A stretch of 64,000 nucleotides of DNA from Trichobilharzia regenti (taxonomy: Eukaryota; Platyhelminthes; Trematoda; Strigeidida; Schistosomatidae), in the NCBI GenBank assembly GCA_944472135.2, contig OX235265.1:94024984-94088983 (forward strand), written 5' to 3'. The position numbers and the translations under genes were made by a program. The notes under the pieces were generated by a model. It searched no databases. It was not told the origin of the DNA and saw only the letters and a list, made by a program, of their open reading frames with translations. This document shows positions 42,200 through 53,689 of this stretch, one piece after another. Each line of letters opens with the position of its first letter. Position 1 is the first letter of the stretch.

Positions 42200-43800
42200 T
42201 TTATGAAATCAAACAAATCAGATGGATATCAGGAGATTCAAGTTGCCCACCCCACCTCCCTCAAGAAGTACATCAGTCGTATAGACACAAAAGCACAATT
42301 CGAACGCTTATACCATCAACTCTACGACCTAAAACCCTTAGACAAAGATAAAAGAGGATGACTAAAATCCAAACTCGTCGACAGAGCTAACCAATAGCAC
42401 ATATCACTAATGGATGAGCAGAAAATGCTGACCGAAGAGCATAGAATAGCTCTGAAGAAACTATATGAGAACGATGACATCGTCATATTTAGGCCTGATA
42501 AAGTCTCTGGGGTTGTTATAATTGATATGTATCCACATATATATATTTATGTGTGTGTATGTTGGTCTCTCTTTCTGTTCGCTCTCTTAGTCTGTGACCA
42601 TTTCACTTTGATGAACCTGTCTCCTTTAACAATGTACATTCCCCTTATATTATATATAATATGAGTGTTTGTTGACAGTCCGTTGCTTGGTGACATATAT
42701 CCATACATGGTGGTTGTTGATATGTCTGTTATATTTCGCTATGTATATGTGGATCGATACTTCATTATAATTAGCCATTCATGTTAAGACTGTCTAATGA
42801 TTGTTCACACCCTTGTCATATATATTTCGCTCACACAATTTGTGTGAACTACTTTACTTACTTACCACTTTGGTGTGGGACCATTTATTTTCGTCTCCTT
42901 GTGTTTGGACAATAGAAGTATCATCGCAAACCTAGTGGTCTTCTGATTTCCGCCTTTTTGCGTCAGGACTATTAGTTTCTCGACCAGACCATAACAATAA
43001 ATTTGTCGACGAGTACATAACAATAATGAACAAAGCCGATAATATACATAAAATGGTGACAATTCTGAACGACACAAAAGAATTCCAGGTAGATAACAAA
43101 AAGGATTCCACAACGTCATTTAAAAATGAAGTAAATAAATGTCATAAAGAACTTTTAATGGAGAAACTAATCAATAACGAAACATACAATGAACTGAGAT
43201 CATAGGGAATAATAAAAAGACAGTTGAAGTGGAGAAAAGTTTCTTTTCGATGAAGTCACCGTCAACTAGACTCTACATTCGTGTATTTATAATAAATGCG
43301 AGGAAACTCCCAGAATAATTTCCGGTCAAGGGTCAAATTAATAAAATTGAAATTAGGAATTAAAATGCCATAATAAACAGGGGAACAGATAGAACTCAAA
43401 CAAAGTAGCATCATAATTAGTGAGAGGATTGACATATTGTGCGATTATGGGTGAGAAATGTAGAAATAACAAAATAGGCAGGATGTTTGGATATGAGTAT
43501 ACGGTAGAATAAATAGGGATTAAGAAAAGCTTAAAAATAACATGAATAAGCAAGAAGTTTGGGAAAGAAAGGCAATGGGATAGTCACTATTAGAAGAATT
43601 ACCTGTTTATGATGGCCATTGTAGGGTCAGTGGTAGGACGTACTTCTTCTGGGTGTGAAATGAAACCAAAAGTTGCACGCTTGCCGTTTATGTACGGCCT
43701 ACCAAAAATCCACAATGCAAATGTGACCTTGTGACAATCCTGTCAATGATTGACTCACCGTGCCAAAAACTAGCTCGAGAGTTAGTTGATTGTATAGAGC
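42200..43800 (+). pseudogene. Penelope-like element, RT part, in three pieces
   Basis: Piece 1 (42245-42535): 'DTKAQFERLYHQLYDLKPLDKDKRG' and 'LTEEHRIALKKLYENDDIVIFRPDKVSGVVIID'. Piece 2 (43005-43205): 'NKADNIHKMVTILNDTKEFQVD' and 'KCHKELLMEKLINNETYNELRS'. Piece 3 (43675-43800): 'RLPFMYGLPKIHNANV' and 'LARELVDCIEL'-like sequence. These follow each other in Penelope-like reverse transcriptases. Stops occur in each piece. Two foreign stretches (about 42536-43004 and 43206-43620) separate them. Confidence 0.7.
42536..43004. mobile_element. Insertion in the Penelope-like remnant, possibly a solo LTR
   Basis: About 470 bp between 'VVIID' and 'EYITIMN', which would otherwise be adjacent. Begins near TGTATCCACATATATA and ends near CAATAAATTTGTCGAC. 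A poly(A)-like AATAAA near the right end fits an LTR, but no duplication is convincing. Confidence 0.4.
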
Positions 43801-43840
43801 TGATTCGAATTAAATTTGCAGCCCATAGCCTCAAGGATAG

Positions 43841-44957
43841 TGTAGTAATTTATTGTAATCGTAGTATTAGTATTTCGAGATGACCGAATTACACGAATCC
43901 AAACAAAACACAGAGAGGGCAGAATTCAGGAATTTGTATTTAGCGGAATTATAATGCAATTCATATAAGAAATATATTAACAATCAACAGTAAGTATTTA
44001 AACAATACAGAGATAGAAATTGTCAATCACCACATCCGCCACACGTCGAATGTCTCCTTGCGTATTTATAACGATGTCTCGGTTTGCTTGCCAGTAGCTG
44101 CGACCTAAAAACTGATTCTGTGATATTATTTTCATCAGTATTATCTGGACCTATTTCTGAATTATCTACAAAATCAGGATTAGTAATGGAATCATTAATA
44201 TTATAATTGGAACGACCTACTTCATTTATTGTCACTTTGTCCAGATGTCTGTTATGAACTGAGTGATTTTTGATATCTAATATCTTCACCACTCGATTTC
44301 CCATTTTTGTAGTATAATTCCAACAGAAGGTCTATAGTTATTACCTTTGTAACAATGTACATTAGAAGTCGTGGACATCAGATGCTTTTTGAGAATTCGA
44401 GATTTGAAAAGTTTTGCAGGACTTTCACGGGTACTTGTATGCTCTGCATTCGACAGACGCAGTCTATGCATATGCATCAATTCCTCCATTTTAATCAGTT
44501 GCTCTCTCATCTCATTCAGTTCTTTTCGTGTTTTCGACAGTTCACATTGTAACTCGGCTACCTCATTTTTGAAAACAGTTGACGCTTGAGTTGCTGAACT
44601 TGTAGTGGAGGTTTTCATTGGATGAGATTGAGTATTGGGAAAAGTTGAAAGACACATAGACTCCATTTTACTAGACAGATTGGGAGAATTATAAGAATTC
44701 TGAGTAACATAAGTATTCGAACTTCTGCAAAACAGTCTTGATGTGTCCAACTTTACCAATTTATGGCACTTAGCACCCGAAAACGGCAAGTGCTTCGTAT
44801 AGGCAACTTTCCACAGGAAAAACACGGTTTAATGTTTTTGATCTCTCGCTGCATTCTATTACCTGTGGACGACGGTTTGGATTGCTTTCCATGACCACTT
44901 GATTTTCGACTTTAGAAAGCATACATCAGACACTGACGTAGTGGGAGCAGAGTATTC
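43841..44957 (-). pseudogene. Second copy of the Gag-only LTR element, into a gap
   Basis: 3' LTR 43841-44034 (194 bp) followed by an interior matching 36380-37320. The ORF is broken: one base is lost in the T-run near 44307 and further shifts occur near 44730-44770 and at 44900-44930. The 5' part disappears into the N gap at 44958. The LTR and interior match the 36.2 kb copy closely, so both are recent relatives. Confidence 0.85.
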
Positions 44958-45057
44958 NNNNNNNNNNNNNNNNNNNNNNNNNNNNNNNNNNNNNNNNNNN
45001 NNNNNNNNNNNNNNNNNNNNNNNNNNNNNNNNNNNNNNNNNNNNNNNNNNNNNNNNN
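44958..45057. other. Assembly gap, 100 N
   Basis: Exactly 100 N, so the true gap size is unknown. The left side is element interior; the right side (45058-45135) does not look like the missing part of it. Confidence 0.95.
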
Positions 45058-45135
45058 TCTCTATTTACTATACGTTTTTGTTTGGGAATAAGTTCTTGGT
45101 AGGTTTTTCTCATTCCAGAGTTCTTTGTTGTGCAT

Positions 45136-45900
45136 TATTATTATTCTATCCTTTAATTCCTTGAGGAACATAGAGCTTCAGCTGAGCATCTCCATTGCCT
45201 TCTGTTCTCTGCCAGAGTTTTCACCCCGGTCCAAGTCTGGCCACATGCTTTGATCTCCTCTTCACATGACCTCCTCCAAGTCACCCTTGGACTGACGACC
45301 AACTCGCCGCTTCCCTTTCGGGTTCCTCTCGTTGTGATGTCACTTGACGGTTTCCTCAGAGTATGGCCAATCTCTCTCCATTTCTTCCTGCCTATTTGTT
45401 TCGCAATCGGTTCCTGATTGGTTCGCTCCCAGAGATCCCTGTTGCTGATCTTTTCTGGCCATCTGATCTTGAGTATTGAGCGGAGACAGCTGTTAATGAA
45501 GGCCTGAAGTTTGTTTGAGATGCTCTTTATGACTCGCCAAGTCTCTGATCCGTATAGTAGCACTGACTTCACATTGGAGTTAAAAATCCGGATCTTATTT
45601 TTCATGCTGAATGCTGTTGACTTCCACACAGACTTCAGAGTAATGAAAGCTTTTCTAGATTTCCCGATTCTGGCTTTGATATCCTCGTCACTTCTTCCTA
45701 TAGTTGAAACGATGCTTCCCTGGTGGGTAGGTAAAAGAGGTTGTTTCTTTCGGCTTCCTCTCATTTATACTGATTGTTGTCTGTTGTTGTCGCTGTTGGT
45801 GTTGGCCAGGAATCCTCATCACCTTTGTTTTATCTACGTTAACCTGAAGTTCACCTGAAGAAAGGAATTGTTACATTAAGATAAAGTTCAGAGAAAAGCA
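45136..45900 (-). pseudogene. RTE-like (SR2-type) LINE, 3' end
   Basis: Main frame 45153-45764 (203 codons): 'GSIVSTIGRSDEDIKARIGKSRKAFITLKSVWKS', 'VLLYGSETWRVIKSISNKLQAFINSCLRSILKIRWPEKISN', 'LWERTNQEPIAKQIGRKKWREIGHTLRKPSSDIT', ending 'NRRQWRCSAEALCSSRN'. This is the C-terminal part of RTE-clade proteins. The RT catalytic core lies upstream and is absent. The 3' tail on the minus strand is (AATAAT)n at 45136-45146, typical of such elements. A frame change follows 'SSDITTRGTRKG'. Confidence 0.8.
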
Positions 45901-46967
45901 ACCTTGTTTGTTGCTCTCCTTAAAATCGGAAAACAAGGAATAAACAATCAGAACAACACCAGCAAAAGTAAAATAATTTACAGTAAAAAGGGCAACAAGC
46001 GACAACAACAATACAATGCAACAACATACAATACAGTTAAGCACAGTTAACTAAAATGATACCACAACCATAGACTCACTGACTTGGGCCAACTTGAACA
46101 TAGAAATCCAACAATATATACATTTACAAATATGAGTTAGTGTTAAAAAGTCACAAAATGCCAAGCATTTAGTTATAGGTATTAGTAGTCAACAAGATTA
46201 TATCCACAGGTTAAGTGTTCGAAAGTATACGGATTGCAATAATTTCCAAAACTTCGTGGTGAAAAAAACCAGAGAAAGGAGAGTTTTATTTAACTAAGCA
46301 ATTGTATCGTACGAATCGAAAATCGCGTTTGCTGTGCCTACTTTCTGACTATCCACCTGATCTTGACTATGAGACCACTGAAGAGAACTTTTGATAAATG
46401 TCTACAGAAGGCCATTGGAACTGCTTTCCTTGACTAGCCAAATCTTTGAAACACGTAAAAGCCCAGATTAATGGAAGTTTCTAAACCTGGAAAAAGAGAG
46501 AAGTTTTGAAGTTGCGCTAGAGACTTTCCTCTGACAAATCAACCCATCGGTCACAAAAAATTGGAAGAACACAACAAATGTAGAAAGTTAAATTATTATT
46601 CTATAAGATCACAGAGACGAAATAAAACTCGATGGCCAAAGCTTTTGGGAAGCCAGTCAGCCTGTATTTTTTTCTTCTATAAAAGGGGAAATATGCATGT
46701 GTACGTGGAATGTCCTCCCAAACTTTGAAGCTGGATAGTGTAGCTGCTTAGATTGCAAATCGAAATTATCAAAATAAGCGGCAGAAGAAGCTTTCAGAAT
46801 CCAGAGCTGACTTACAGCATCCATCATATACTTGGCTAATTTCCTGTTATGATTGATAAGTGATTTATTTGCGAGGTACTAATAGAGCTGTTGATAAGCT
46901 ACACTTTATCAGCACTTACTTTATAGCTCTGGGTAAATTTATCCATACTTTAGCTTCTCAGAGGCGT
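45901..46967. other. No gene seen
   Basis: AT-rich; no domain or repeat recognised. Confidence 0.35.
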
Positions 46968-47195
46968 CGGTAGCACAATGGTAAGGACGCTCGCCGACCA
47001 TGCACATGGTCCGGGGTTCGATCCCCGGCCGACGCATCCCTTTACCTTGCTAAACCATAAATGATGCTGGCGAAGAGGAGAGGTTAGGCATGGAGCTAGA
47101 AACTCCATACTGTAAAAATAAATACTGCTACCGAAACTTCAAGCCACTAGCTTGAAGCCCTATGTTCCACTGGGAACGTAAAGGAAAAAAAATTA
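46968..47195 (+). mobile_element. tRNA-derived SINE (family S2), best-preserved head
   Basis: Head GCGTCGGTAGCACAATGG to GGCCGACGCA: the first seven bases (GCGTCGG) pair perfectly with CCGACGC at the end of the tRNA-like part, and CCGGGGTTCGATCCCCGG gives a good T-arm. The D and anticodon arms do not fold canonically. Body continues to 'TTCCACTGGGAACGTAAAGG' and an A-rich tail. Confidence 0.75.
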
Positions 47196-47222
47196 GCTTC
47201 TTAGAATACTGAGTCCCCAACA

Positions 47223-47400
47223 TAATAGTCCAGTGGTAACGTCTGTGGATGATGCACTAGGTCACACAGGTTCTAATCTCTGAAGGAACATGATTCCTGT
47301 AGAGGTTGCCAACAAGCATGATACCTAAATGCAGAACTTCCTACCCACTGCCTCCAATAATTTAACATCAGTTTCACTTACATCACATTAGTCAGTCAGT
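47223..47400 (+). repeat. Third tRNA-like SINE type (S3), diverged
   Basis: 'TAGTCCAGTGGTAACGTCTG' and 'CACAGGTTCTAATCTC' resemble boxes A and B; 'GTAGAGGTTGCCAACAAGC' and 'CTTCCTACCCACTGCC' recur at 51965-52130. Confidence 0.45.
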
Positions 47401-47519
47401 TTAGTAATGATAGTGCTTAATCTCAAGTAATGGAATTAAGTCGGTATCAATAATAGTAGCGTATCTATAACAGATAGACAGTAAGTAAACTCAGAGCAGA
47501 TAACTTTGCACTAAAGTCT

Positions 47520-47710
47520 CTGACATGTGACTTGTGCGTGAGTAGTACAGCGAACTACACACGTGGTCTGGCTTCAACTCCTGCCTAACATCCCGTAAAC
47601 AAGGAATACTGGTTGTGAGGCTCGTAAAACAAAGAATTGCAGCTAATGAAACTTTCAGCTACAGGCTTAAGGCCCCATGTTCCATTTGGAGCACAAAGGA
47701 ATGAAAATGG
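47520..47710 (+). repeat. Degenerate S2-type SINE
   Basis: Eroded head near 47540-47590, then 'ATCCCGTAAACAAGG', 'CTACAGGCTTAAGGCCCC', 'CCATTTGGAGCACAAAGG', paralleling the S2 body. Confidence 0.45.
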
Positions 47711-48298
47711 ACGTCTGTGATTGCGTCACTCAATGGTGTGTTCTGATCTATAGGGGAGAGAGAGAGAATTTATCCCTCACAGTTCTCTGATAAGCCAGTA
47801 CCTATTGCCACCACCTTCACCTAACGTCATTGTGTACTGGGAGAGTTATTCACAACGACTGATTCCAGTTATTTCCAGTTACCTTTATTGTCTCAGAAAA
47901 ACAAGATAGTTCTTTTTTTCTCTAACTAATGAGTTCATTCAGGACTATGTGATATATAAAAGACTGTATAGAAAAAATGATATCGCCTCATTTTCTAGCT
48001 GTATTCATTATCATTTCTTTTCTTAACTCCTTGATTAGTTTTGACCTTTCATATACATAACTAACAAATTTAAATAAATGCTTAGACGATTAGTACATTG
48101 TGATTTGTATTGGAAGAATAATAAAGGAATAATTTGCATTAAAAAGTAGAAACACAAATTGATTTGATTAAGAATAAATATCTTCATTGTAAAAATTGGT
48201 AGATATTCTTTTAGAGATATTCATTCATTCAGTAAAAAGTTTGAGCATTGTGGATTAGATCAAATAAAGTATAATTATATTTCAGTAGTTTATACACA
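47711..48298. other. No gene seen
   Basis: AT-rich stretch, possibly partly the non-coding flank of the Penelope-like remnant that follows. Confidence 0.3.
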
Positions 48299-49019
48299 AT
48301 GATAAGTTTTGTTATTGACTATTACTCAGCTCATCCTCTCTCGGTAAAACGAGGATTAATACAAGGTCTTGCAGATAGAATACTCAGACTTACAACAGCA
48401 CCAGAGGACCAGCGTAAAGAAATAAAAGTCCTATTCAAAATGCTACTCGAAAACAACTACCCTAGAGCATTTATAAAAGATAATATTAAAAAGAGAAAAG
48501 AGGGCTAAAACCGGAGAATAACAAGAAGGAAGAATGGAAAAAAACAGTCACAATACCATATAAAAATGGTACATCAGAGGCAATACAAAGAAACCTCAAA
48601 ATATCGGCATTCGAACAACCTTTAAACCGACGAATCTAATCAAAAATAAAATAAATCAACTGAAAGATCTCATAAAAATGATGGATAAAAACAATTTGAT
48701 TTATAAAATATCTTGTACTGACTGTCCAACCAAATATGTGGAGCAAACGTCCAGATCACTCAAAATAAGAGTGAATGAACATAAACGCCTAACCAAAGGT
48801 CAACCAACAGGGACACAAGCTTACAAAAATCTTGAAAAAAATTCATCGATAGCTACGCATGCATGGGACAGAAACCACAATATCGATTGGGACAATGTGT
48901 GTATTCTAAAAACAAACATGAACAAATGGAAAGAAAGACTCATAACAGAATCGATATTCATTAAAGTCACACCGGATACATGTAACAAGGGTAACTCAGT
49001 ACAACTATCAAAAACTTAG
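48299..49019 (+). pseudogene. Penelope-like element, C-terminal part with GIY-YIG
   Basis: 48299-48508 reads 'YYSAHPLSVKRGLIQGLADRIL' (end of the reverse transcriptase); 48540-48600 has 'TVTIPYKNGTSEAIQRNL'; 48678-49019 is a 113-codon GIY-YIG domain: 'LIYKISCTDCPTKYVEQTSRSLKIRVNEHKR' then 'SSIATHAWDRNHNIDWDNVCIL' and 'WKERLITESIFIK'. In the second motif Y-I-G has become Y-V-E. Frame changes lie between the blocks. The hammerhead SINE follows 8 bp after the stop. Confidence 0.75.
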
Positions 49020-49026
49020 AATATAT

Positions 49027-49323
49027 GAATTGAATTTTTGATTTCCCGTCGATTGATTGGACCGAAGTGCTCGGTCTCAGGTTGACATGTCGGCTTCTTG
49101 TGCAGATGCTTCGACGATGTCTGGGTATTTAATTAGTATACAATTGGTGGATGGTGGCTAGCAGTGGAATCCAGGATGCGCATTTCGTCCTATTTGGGAC
49201 TCGTCAGCTGGATGTACCTGCATTTCTCAGTGAGTGATGATGTTCCCACCGAGGCTCGAACCCAGTGCCCATAGTTTCAAACGCCAAAGCGTTATCCACT
49301 AGACCACTTGGGCCACCACTCGT
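49027..49323 (-). mobile_element. SMalpha-type SINE with hammerhead ribozyme
   Basis: Minus-strand order: tRNA-like head (49315-49245; box A TGGTCTAGTGGATAACGC, box B GGGTTCGAGCC), hammerhead (49222-49160), then a 3' part through 'CCATCCACCAATTG' and 'CATCGTCGAAGCATCTGC' to 'CAAAAATTCAATTC' at 49027. A Pol III-type head followed by a hammerhead is the defining architecture of the schistosome SMalpha family. Confidence 0.85.
49160..49222 (-). ncRNA. Hammerhead ribozyme, core intact
   Basis: On the minus strand: CUGACGAG (49207-49200), stem II GUCC/GGAC around CAAAUA, then GAAA (49186-49183), the very short self-complementary stem III AUGCGCAU, the AUC triplet before the predicted cleavage (after the base at 49175), and stem I from AUCCAG (49213-49208 as CUGGAU on plus) pairing with CUGGAU. 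All conserved core positions are present (N7 is C). The tiny stem III suggests it works best as a dimer, as reported for this family. Confidence 0.85.
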
Positions 49324-49654
49324 GGCCCAATTGTAAACTTGGAATATAATTCTAAATACAAACACATGAATGAATGTGGAGTATAATTTTGAACACACAT
49401 ATGCACGCACAAAACATGAATGAGCAAAAAAATAATAATAATGAACTATATATTTGAGTACAAATCATAAATGTGTGAATAAAACAATTCCAACAGTGGT
49501 GTGAAGACGGGCAGTAATTTTGCTCGAAATATTACCAATAACAAAACTTATCATTGTGTGTAAACTATTAAAATATAACTATACTTTATTTCATTCATTC
49601 ATTCATTCACCTATTTTGCTAGCTTTATGCTATTCAGCCTCTGAAACGCATTTG

Positions 49655-49885
49655 TGTGCTAGTGGCAGAGCAGTAGAATGCTCGCTGACTACTCAGGTGG
49701 TTCGAGGTTCAATCCCCTGCCGACTCACTCGTTTACCTCGATAAGCCAATAGTAAGACTAGTAAAGAGGCAAGGTTGAGCATGAGACTAGCAACCCCATC
49801 CCGTAAACGTTAAGACGACTGCTACTGAAAATTCAAAGCTCTAGAGTGAAGCGCTATGTTTCACTGGAACATAAAGGAGTAAAAA
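49655..49885 (+). mobile_element. tRNA-derived SINE (family S2)
   Basis: Head 'GCTAGTGGCAGAGCAGTAGA', box B GAGGTTCAATCCC, body 'AAGAGGCAAGGTTGAGCATG', tail 'TTCACTGGAACATAAAGGAG'. An (ATTC)n tract lies just upstream at 49583-49606. Confidence 0.7.
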
Positions 49886-49997
49886 ACATATTCAGGTTAT
49901 CACTTTATAATTTAGAAAGGCTATAGGTTTACAACAAATTTCTCGAAATTCCCTTTAATATTGTCTTCTTCTTGTCTTACTTCTGAGCATTGGCCTG

Positions 49998-50650
49998 CTA
50001 AAAACTGCTAAAACTGGAGTTGCTACAACCTATGTAGCACACAAAGGTTGAGAGAAAAAGATAAAAGAGGTCAGAAAGAACTACAATGTGAAGAAATGTA
50101 GAAAAGGAAGAATTGCAATACGGGAAAACATGACAATTTAAGAATCCATTAGAGGAAATGCATCTGAGATAGTGAGAAGAGTCTGTAGCCATTGGTTTTC
50201 GTGGCTCATGTATCCCAACCAGGCGGTCTGCACCTCTCACTTGACCTAATCCAGTTGTCAAGGAATTTATGAATTGATGCGTAGTTTTTATTTGACTATT
50301 CATAACTCTTTCTTAACCTAACTCTATGTGGGGTAAAACTGCTTGTTAAGGAAGACTATGGCTTAGCATGTACAGCACATGTCCTAGACAGCTCAGTCGA
50401 TGTGGTTTCACAATTTCATTGACTGACTTCTCTTTCTACACCCAACGACAATATTGCGCACCATATTACGTGAAGTAACATGGATGATAAGCCGTAATGA
50501 TTTTAAGTCAGAGACGGCTAGTCTTTTTCATATCTCCCAATCTCATGGGCCATTCCTCACAAGCATAAAGGAAGACAGCGAGGACTGCTTTAGATTCTCT
50601 CTTCTCTGTTTATAAGACTGGAAGGAAAATATAAAGCTGGATAGTCAGTG
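49998..50650 (-). pseudogene. Second RTE-like LINE type, C-terminal remnant
   Basis: Reading across stops on the minus strand: 'VFLYACEEWPMRLGDMKKTSRL', 'KSVNEIVKPHRLSCLGHVLYM', 'TTHQFINSLTTGLGQVRGADRLVGIHEPRKPMATDSSHYLRC'. This follows the C-terminal pattern 'LLYGCETWPLR...HRLRWLGHVLRM...' of a distinct RTE-like protein type. Multiple stops. Confidence 0.6.
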
Positions 50651-51109
50651 TGGTGATAAACGGGAAGTGATATTTCATTCATTAAATGATGACTGAAGTG
50701 ATATAATGTCCTGTTTAGCTGTATCGTCAAGCAGCTCAGTTGGCACCCCCCCCCGAAAAATATACCACTGCTCAGATTTTCACTCCACCGTCAGTTGTCA
50801 ACAAATGCTTATTTATACTTCATTTCTATCTAGGCTACTATCAGACTGTACAGCGCACCAATACATTTTCAGACGGCGCAGGAGAGGAAAAATTAGCTTG
50901 TGCACTGATGGTAAGCATCATACCAAAGTATGCAGGTGTACATTGGTGATGAAACCAGTGCGCATTATTAAAGAGTTCGAAATTGAAGTAAAATAGCTGG
51001 TTCGTGATGGTCTGAGTCTTAATAATTCACTAAGTAAACTTGTGCATCAATTCTTTCGCTGTCAGAATGCTCAGCAGCCACTCATATAGTGGTCTACATT
51101 TTGAATTTC

Positions 51110-51285
51110 AGCCCACTTACTCCCAAGCCTTAATAAGCCAGTAGTTAGGACAGTAAAGATGAAAGGTTGAGCGTAAAGCTAGCTACGTCACCCTGTAAAG
51201 CATAGCAGCTGTTATGCCACTGAATACTTAAACCTCACGACAAGATATTCGTTCCTATGGAAACGCATAGGAATAGGAAAAAAGA
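51110..51285 (+). repeat. Degenerate S2-type SINE body
   Basis: 'TTAATAAGCCAGTAGTTAGG', 'GAAAGGTTGAGCGTAAAGC', 'CACCCTGTAAAGC', 'CTATGGAAACGCATAGG' parallel the S2 body; the tRNA-like head is gone. Confidence 0.5.
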
Positions 51286-51964
51286 GATGTTGATCTACCT
51301 TTTATTGATCTAAGATTGCGATTTCTACATATCCTCAACAGATATGGTACAACCACTTTTGTATTTAAAGCCTTGTGAATTTACAGTTCCTGTATTGAGT
51401 GAAAATACTCTGGTGTGTACTACTGATAAGATTTATCAGTAGTGTATGTGTAAAGAGATGTTCTCCGGCACAAAAACCTCAAATAGCAGGGGGATACATT
51501 TGATGCCGGAGAAATTAAATGATACAGAGTTATGGAGAGACATGGGAGACGTCAAAAGAATGCAAAGAATGCAAAGTTCAGAAGTACCACAACACAGAAG
51601 ATCTATGGAAATGGTGCGTTGAGAATAAGGTGTACATAATTTTGTTATATAGAGATAACAAATACTAAACAAACATTCTTTTGCCAAATCTTAGGTCTCC
51701 TTCCATCACAGACCTACCTCGAACTGATCTAAGATTGCGACTTTTCTCTCTGTCCTCAACAGACATCGTGCAACCATTTTTTATTCCAAAGCTGTATCAA
51801 TTACAAATTCTTGTGCTTAATGTTACTGTATTATTTTGATGGGACACTAGTCAGTAACTGGTGTATTACGCAAACTTGACTGATAGAATTCAGCCTGCAC
51901 CAAAAATAGGAAAACTACTGTCCAATCAAAAATATCCAATACAGTCCTAGAGGAGGTCATTGGT

Positions 51965-52130
51965 GGGCTTGCATAGCTGGCTAAGTGCTAACGTCTCTGA
52001 CTGCAGCACTACGTGCCCCGGATTAAAATCTCAAAAAGGACATGAGTCCCATAGAGGTTGCAGATACGCCTTGTTGATGGGTGCCAACAAGCATAAAACC
52101 TAAGTCGAAGGCTTCCTGCCGAATGCCTAC
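51965..52130 (+). repeat. S3-type SINE, diverged
   Basis: 'CATAGCTGGCTAAGTGCTAA', 'CCCGGATTAAAATCTC', 'CATAGAGGTTGCAGATACG', 'GGTGCCAACAAGCATAAAAC' parallel 47223-47400. Confidence 0.45.
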
Positions 52131-52236
52131 AACCGTCTTATACTAACACTTATTGTCTTCTTTTCTTTACCAATATGATGTTGAGCGAAGATACTTCACT
52201 AGTAAAGTATCTACTAAAATACTAGAATAAAGAAAC

Positions 52237-52421
52237 TGTGGTGATTGACAATTTCTATCTCTGTATTGTTTAAAATACTTACTGTTGACTGTTGATATGT
52301 TTCTTATATGAATTGCATAATAATTCCGCTAAATACAAATTCCAGACTTCTGCCCTCTCTGTGTTTTGTTTGGATTCGTCATCTCGAAATACTAATATTA
52401 CAAGTACAATAAATTACTACA
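52237..52421 (+). repeat. Solo LTR of the Gag-only element family
   Basis: 185 bp from TGTGGTGATTGACA to TTACTACA, matching the LTRs at 36186 and 37824 in opposite orientation. Perfect 5 bp duplication gaaac at 52232-52236 and 52422-52426. The interior has been lost by LTR-LTR recombination. Confidence 0.9.
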
Positions 52422-52544
52422 GAAACCTAACAAACGCTGAAATAAAATTTCGTTAAGAGATTTGTTAAGTTAAATAACCCGACACCGAACATTACTTTGA
52501 GAGAAATAAAGAAAGCGTACTCATTCTTATTATTTTTTGTGATT

Positions 52545-52716
52545 AAAGCTTGATTCCACACCGTATTTTTGGTACAAGTATGAATTTTTAGCATGTGATA
52601 TCGGTAGCCCAAATTTTTCAGTCCGACCATACATATCAGGTGTCCGTCGGAAGGGGATCGAACCTCGGACCATGCGCGTGGTCAGTGAGAGTCCTAACCA
52701 CTGTGTCACCGACGCA
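52545..52716 (-). mobile_element. tRNA-derived SINE (family S1)
   Basis: Same body as 9603 and 60981 ('GATTCCACACCGTATTTTTG' on plus), head TGCGTCGGTGACACAGTGG on minus; box B GGTTCGATCCC. Confidence 0.8.
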
Positions 52717-53689
52717 ACAATTGCTTACATAGATTATCCTGTTTATTACATAATATGTTGTTTGAATGATAGGAACACACATAAGCAAGTTAATGACTAA
52801 GTAGTCTAGTAGGGTTTTTATCAGAATTCTGGGTTCATTCTATTATAAAATAATTTCAGAAAAGATGTTAAACTAAAGAAGGATTGCTTGTCAATGAAAT
52901 AAGAATGATAAAAAAACATGGCTTTGTTGACTTTCGTATGTTTCTGTGAAATTCAGCGTCCAATTCAGAGTGCTCAGTGATTTTGTGAGCCACCTAACAT
53001 GATGACCGCATTGCCCACTCGACTAATATCAATCAAAGAACTGGACACACGACACTAGTTATTACCTAGTGTTTGACCAGAGTAATAATACAGTCTTTCA
53101 GGAAATTAATCGCAAACCTGAATGACTAGCGGCAATCTGGTGATATGTCTTTGTCCTGGGCTCCCTGCCGATTACTTCCAACCTTCCAATAACGACAGTT
53201 TTCCTAAGGTTAAAATGAGACGAAGAATAGTTGAAACCTTTATTTGATAGGTTTAAGTCTTAGTGCCTGCCTTTGTGAGGTAATTTTTTCGCAAAAATCT
53301 AAGTGTACAGTTGTCTCATTTTCGCCATCTTACTATTTGGATGATATACACATGGAAACTCATATGTTTTATTACATTTTATATCTCAAACATTACAATA
53401 TAATAAGTAACTGTCTTTTATTCTCTTGAATGTTACCTGTATCATATGAAGACAAATTTATTCAAATCACGTCTTCTTAATGGTTAAGAGAATTGTCATG
53501 TCAAAAAAAAATATTTCCAACAGGCCAGCACAGACCTCCATGAACACATGCCTCTTCACTCCTAAATGGAGATCAGATGACCAGTCAGAAAAAAAATTAA
53601 TAAAAAGGAACTTCATCAGAGAACTAACTAAGAGCCTAATGCCCCAAAAATGGAGACGTGTGTATTTAACATATGCTGTGGAGACCGTT

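Noticed and set aside
46968..47040. tRNA gene
   Set aside because: Acceptor and T-arm pair well, but the D and anticodon arms do not fold and the sequence continues into a SINE body shared with other copies.
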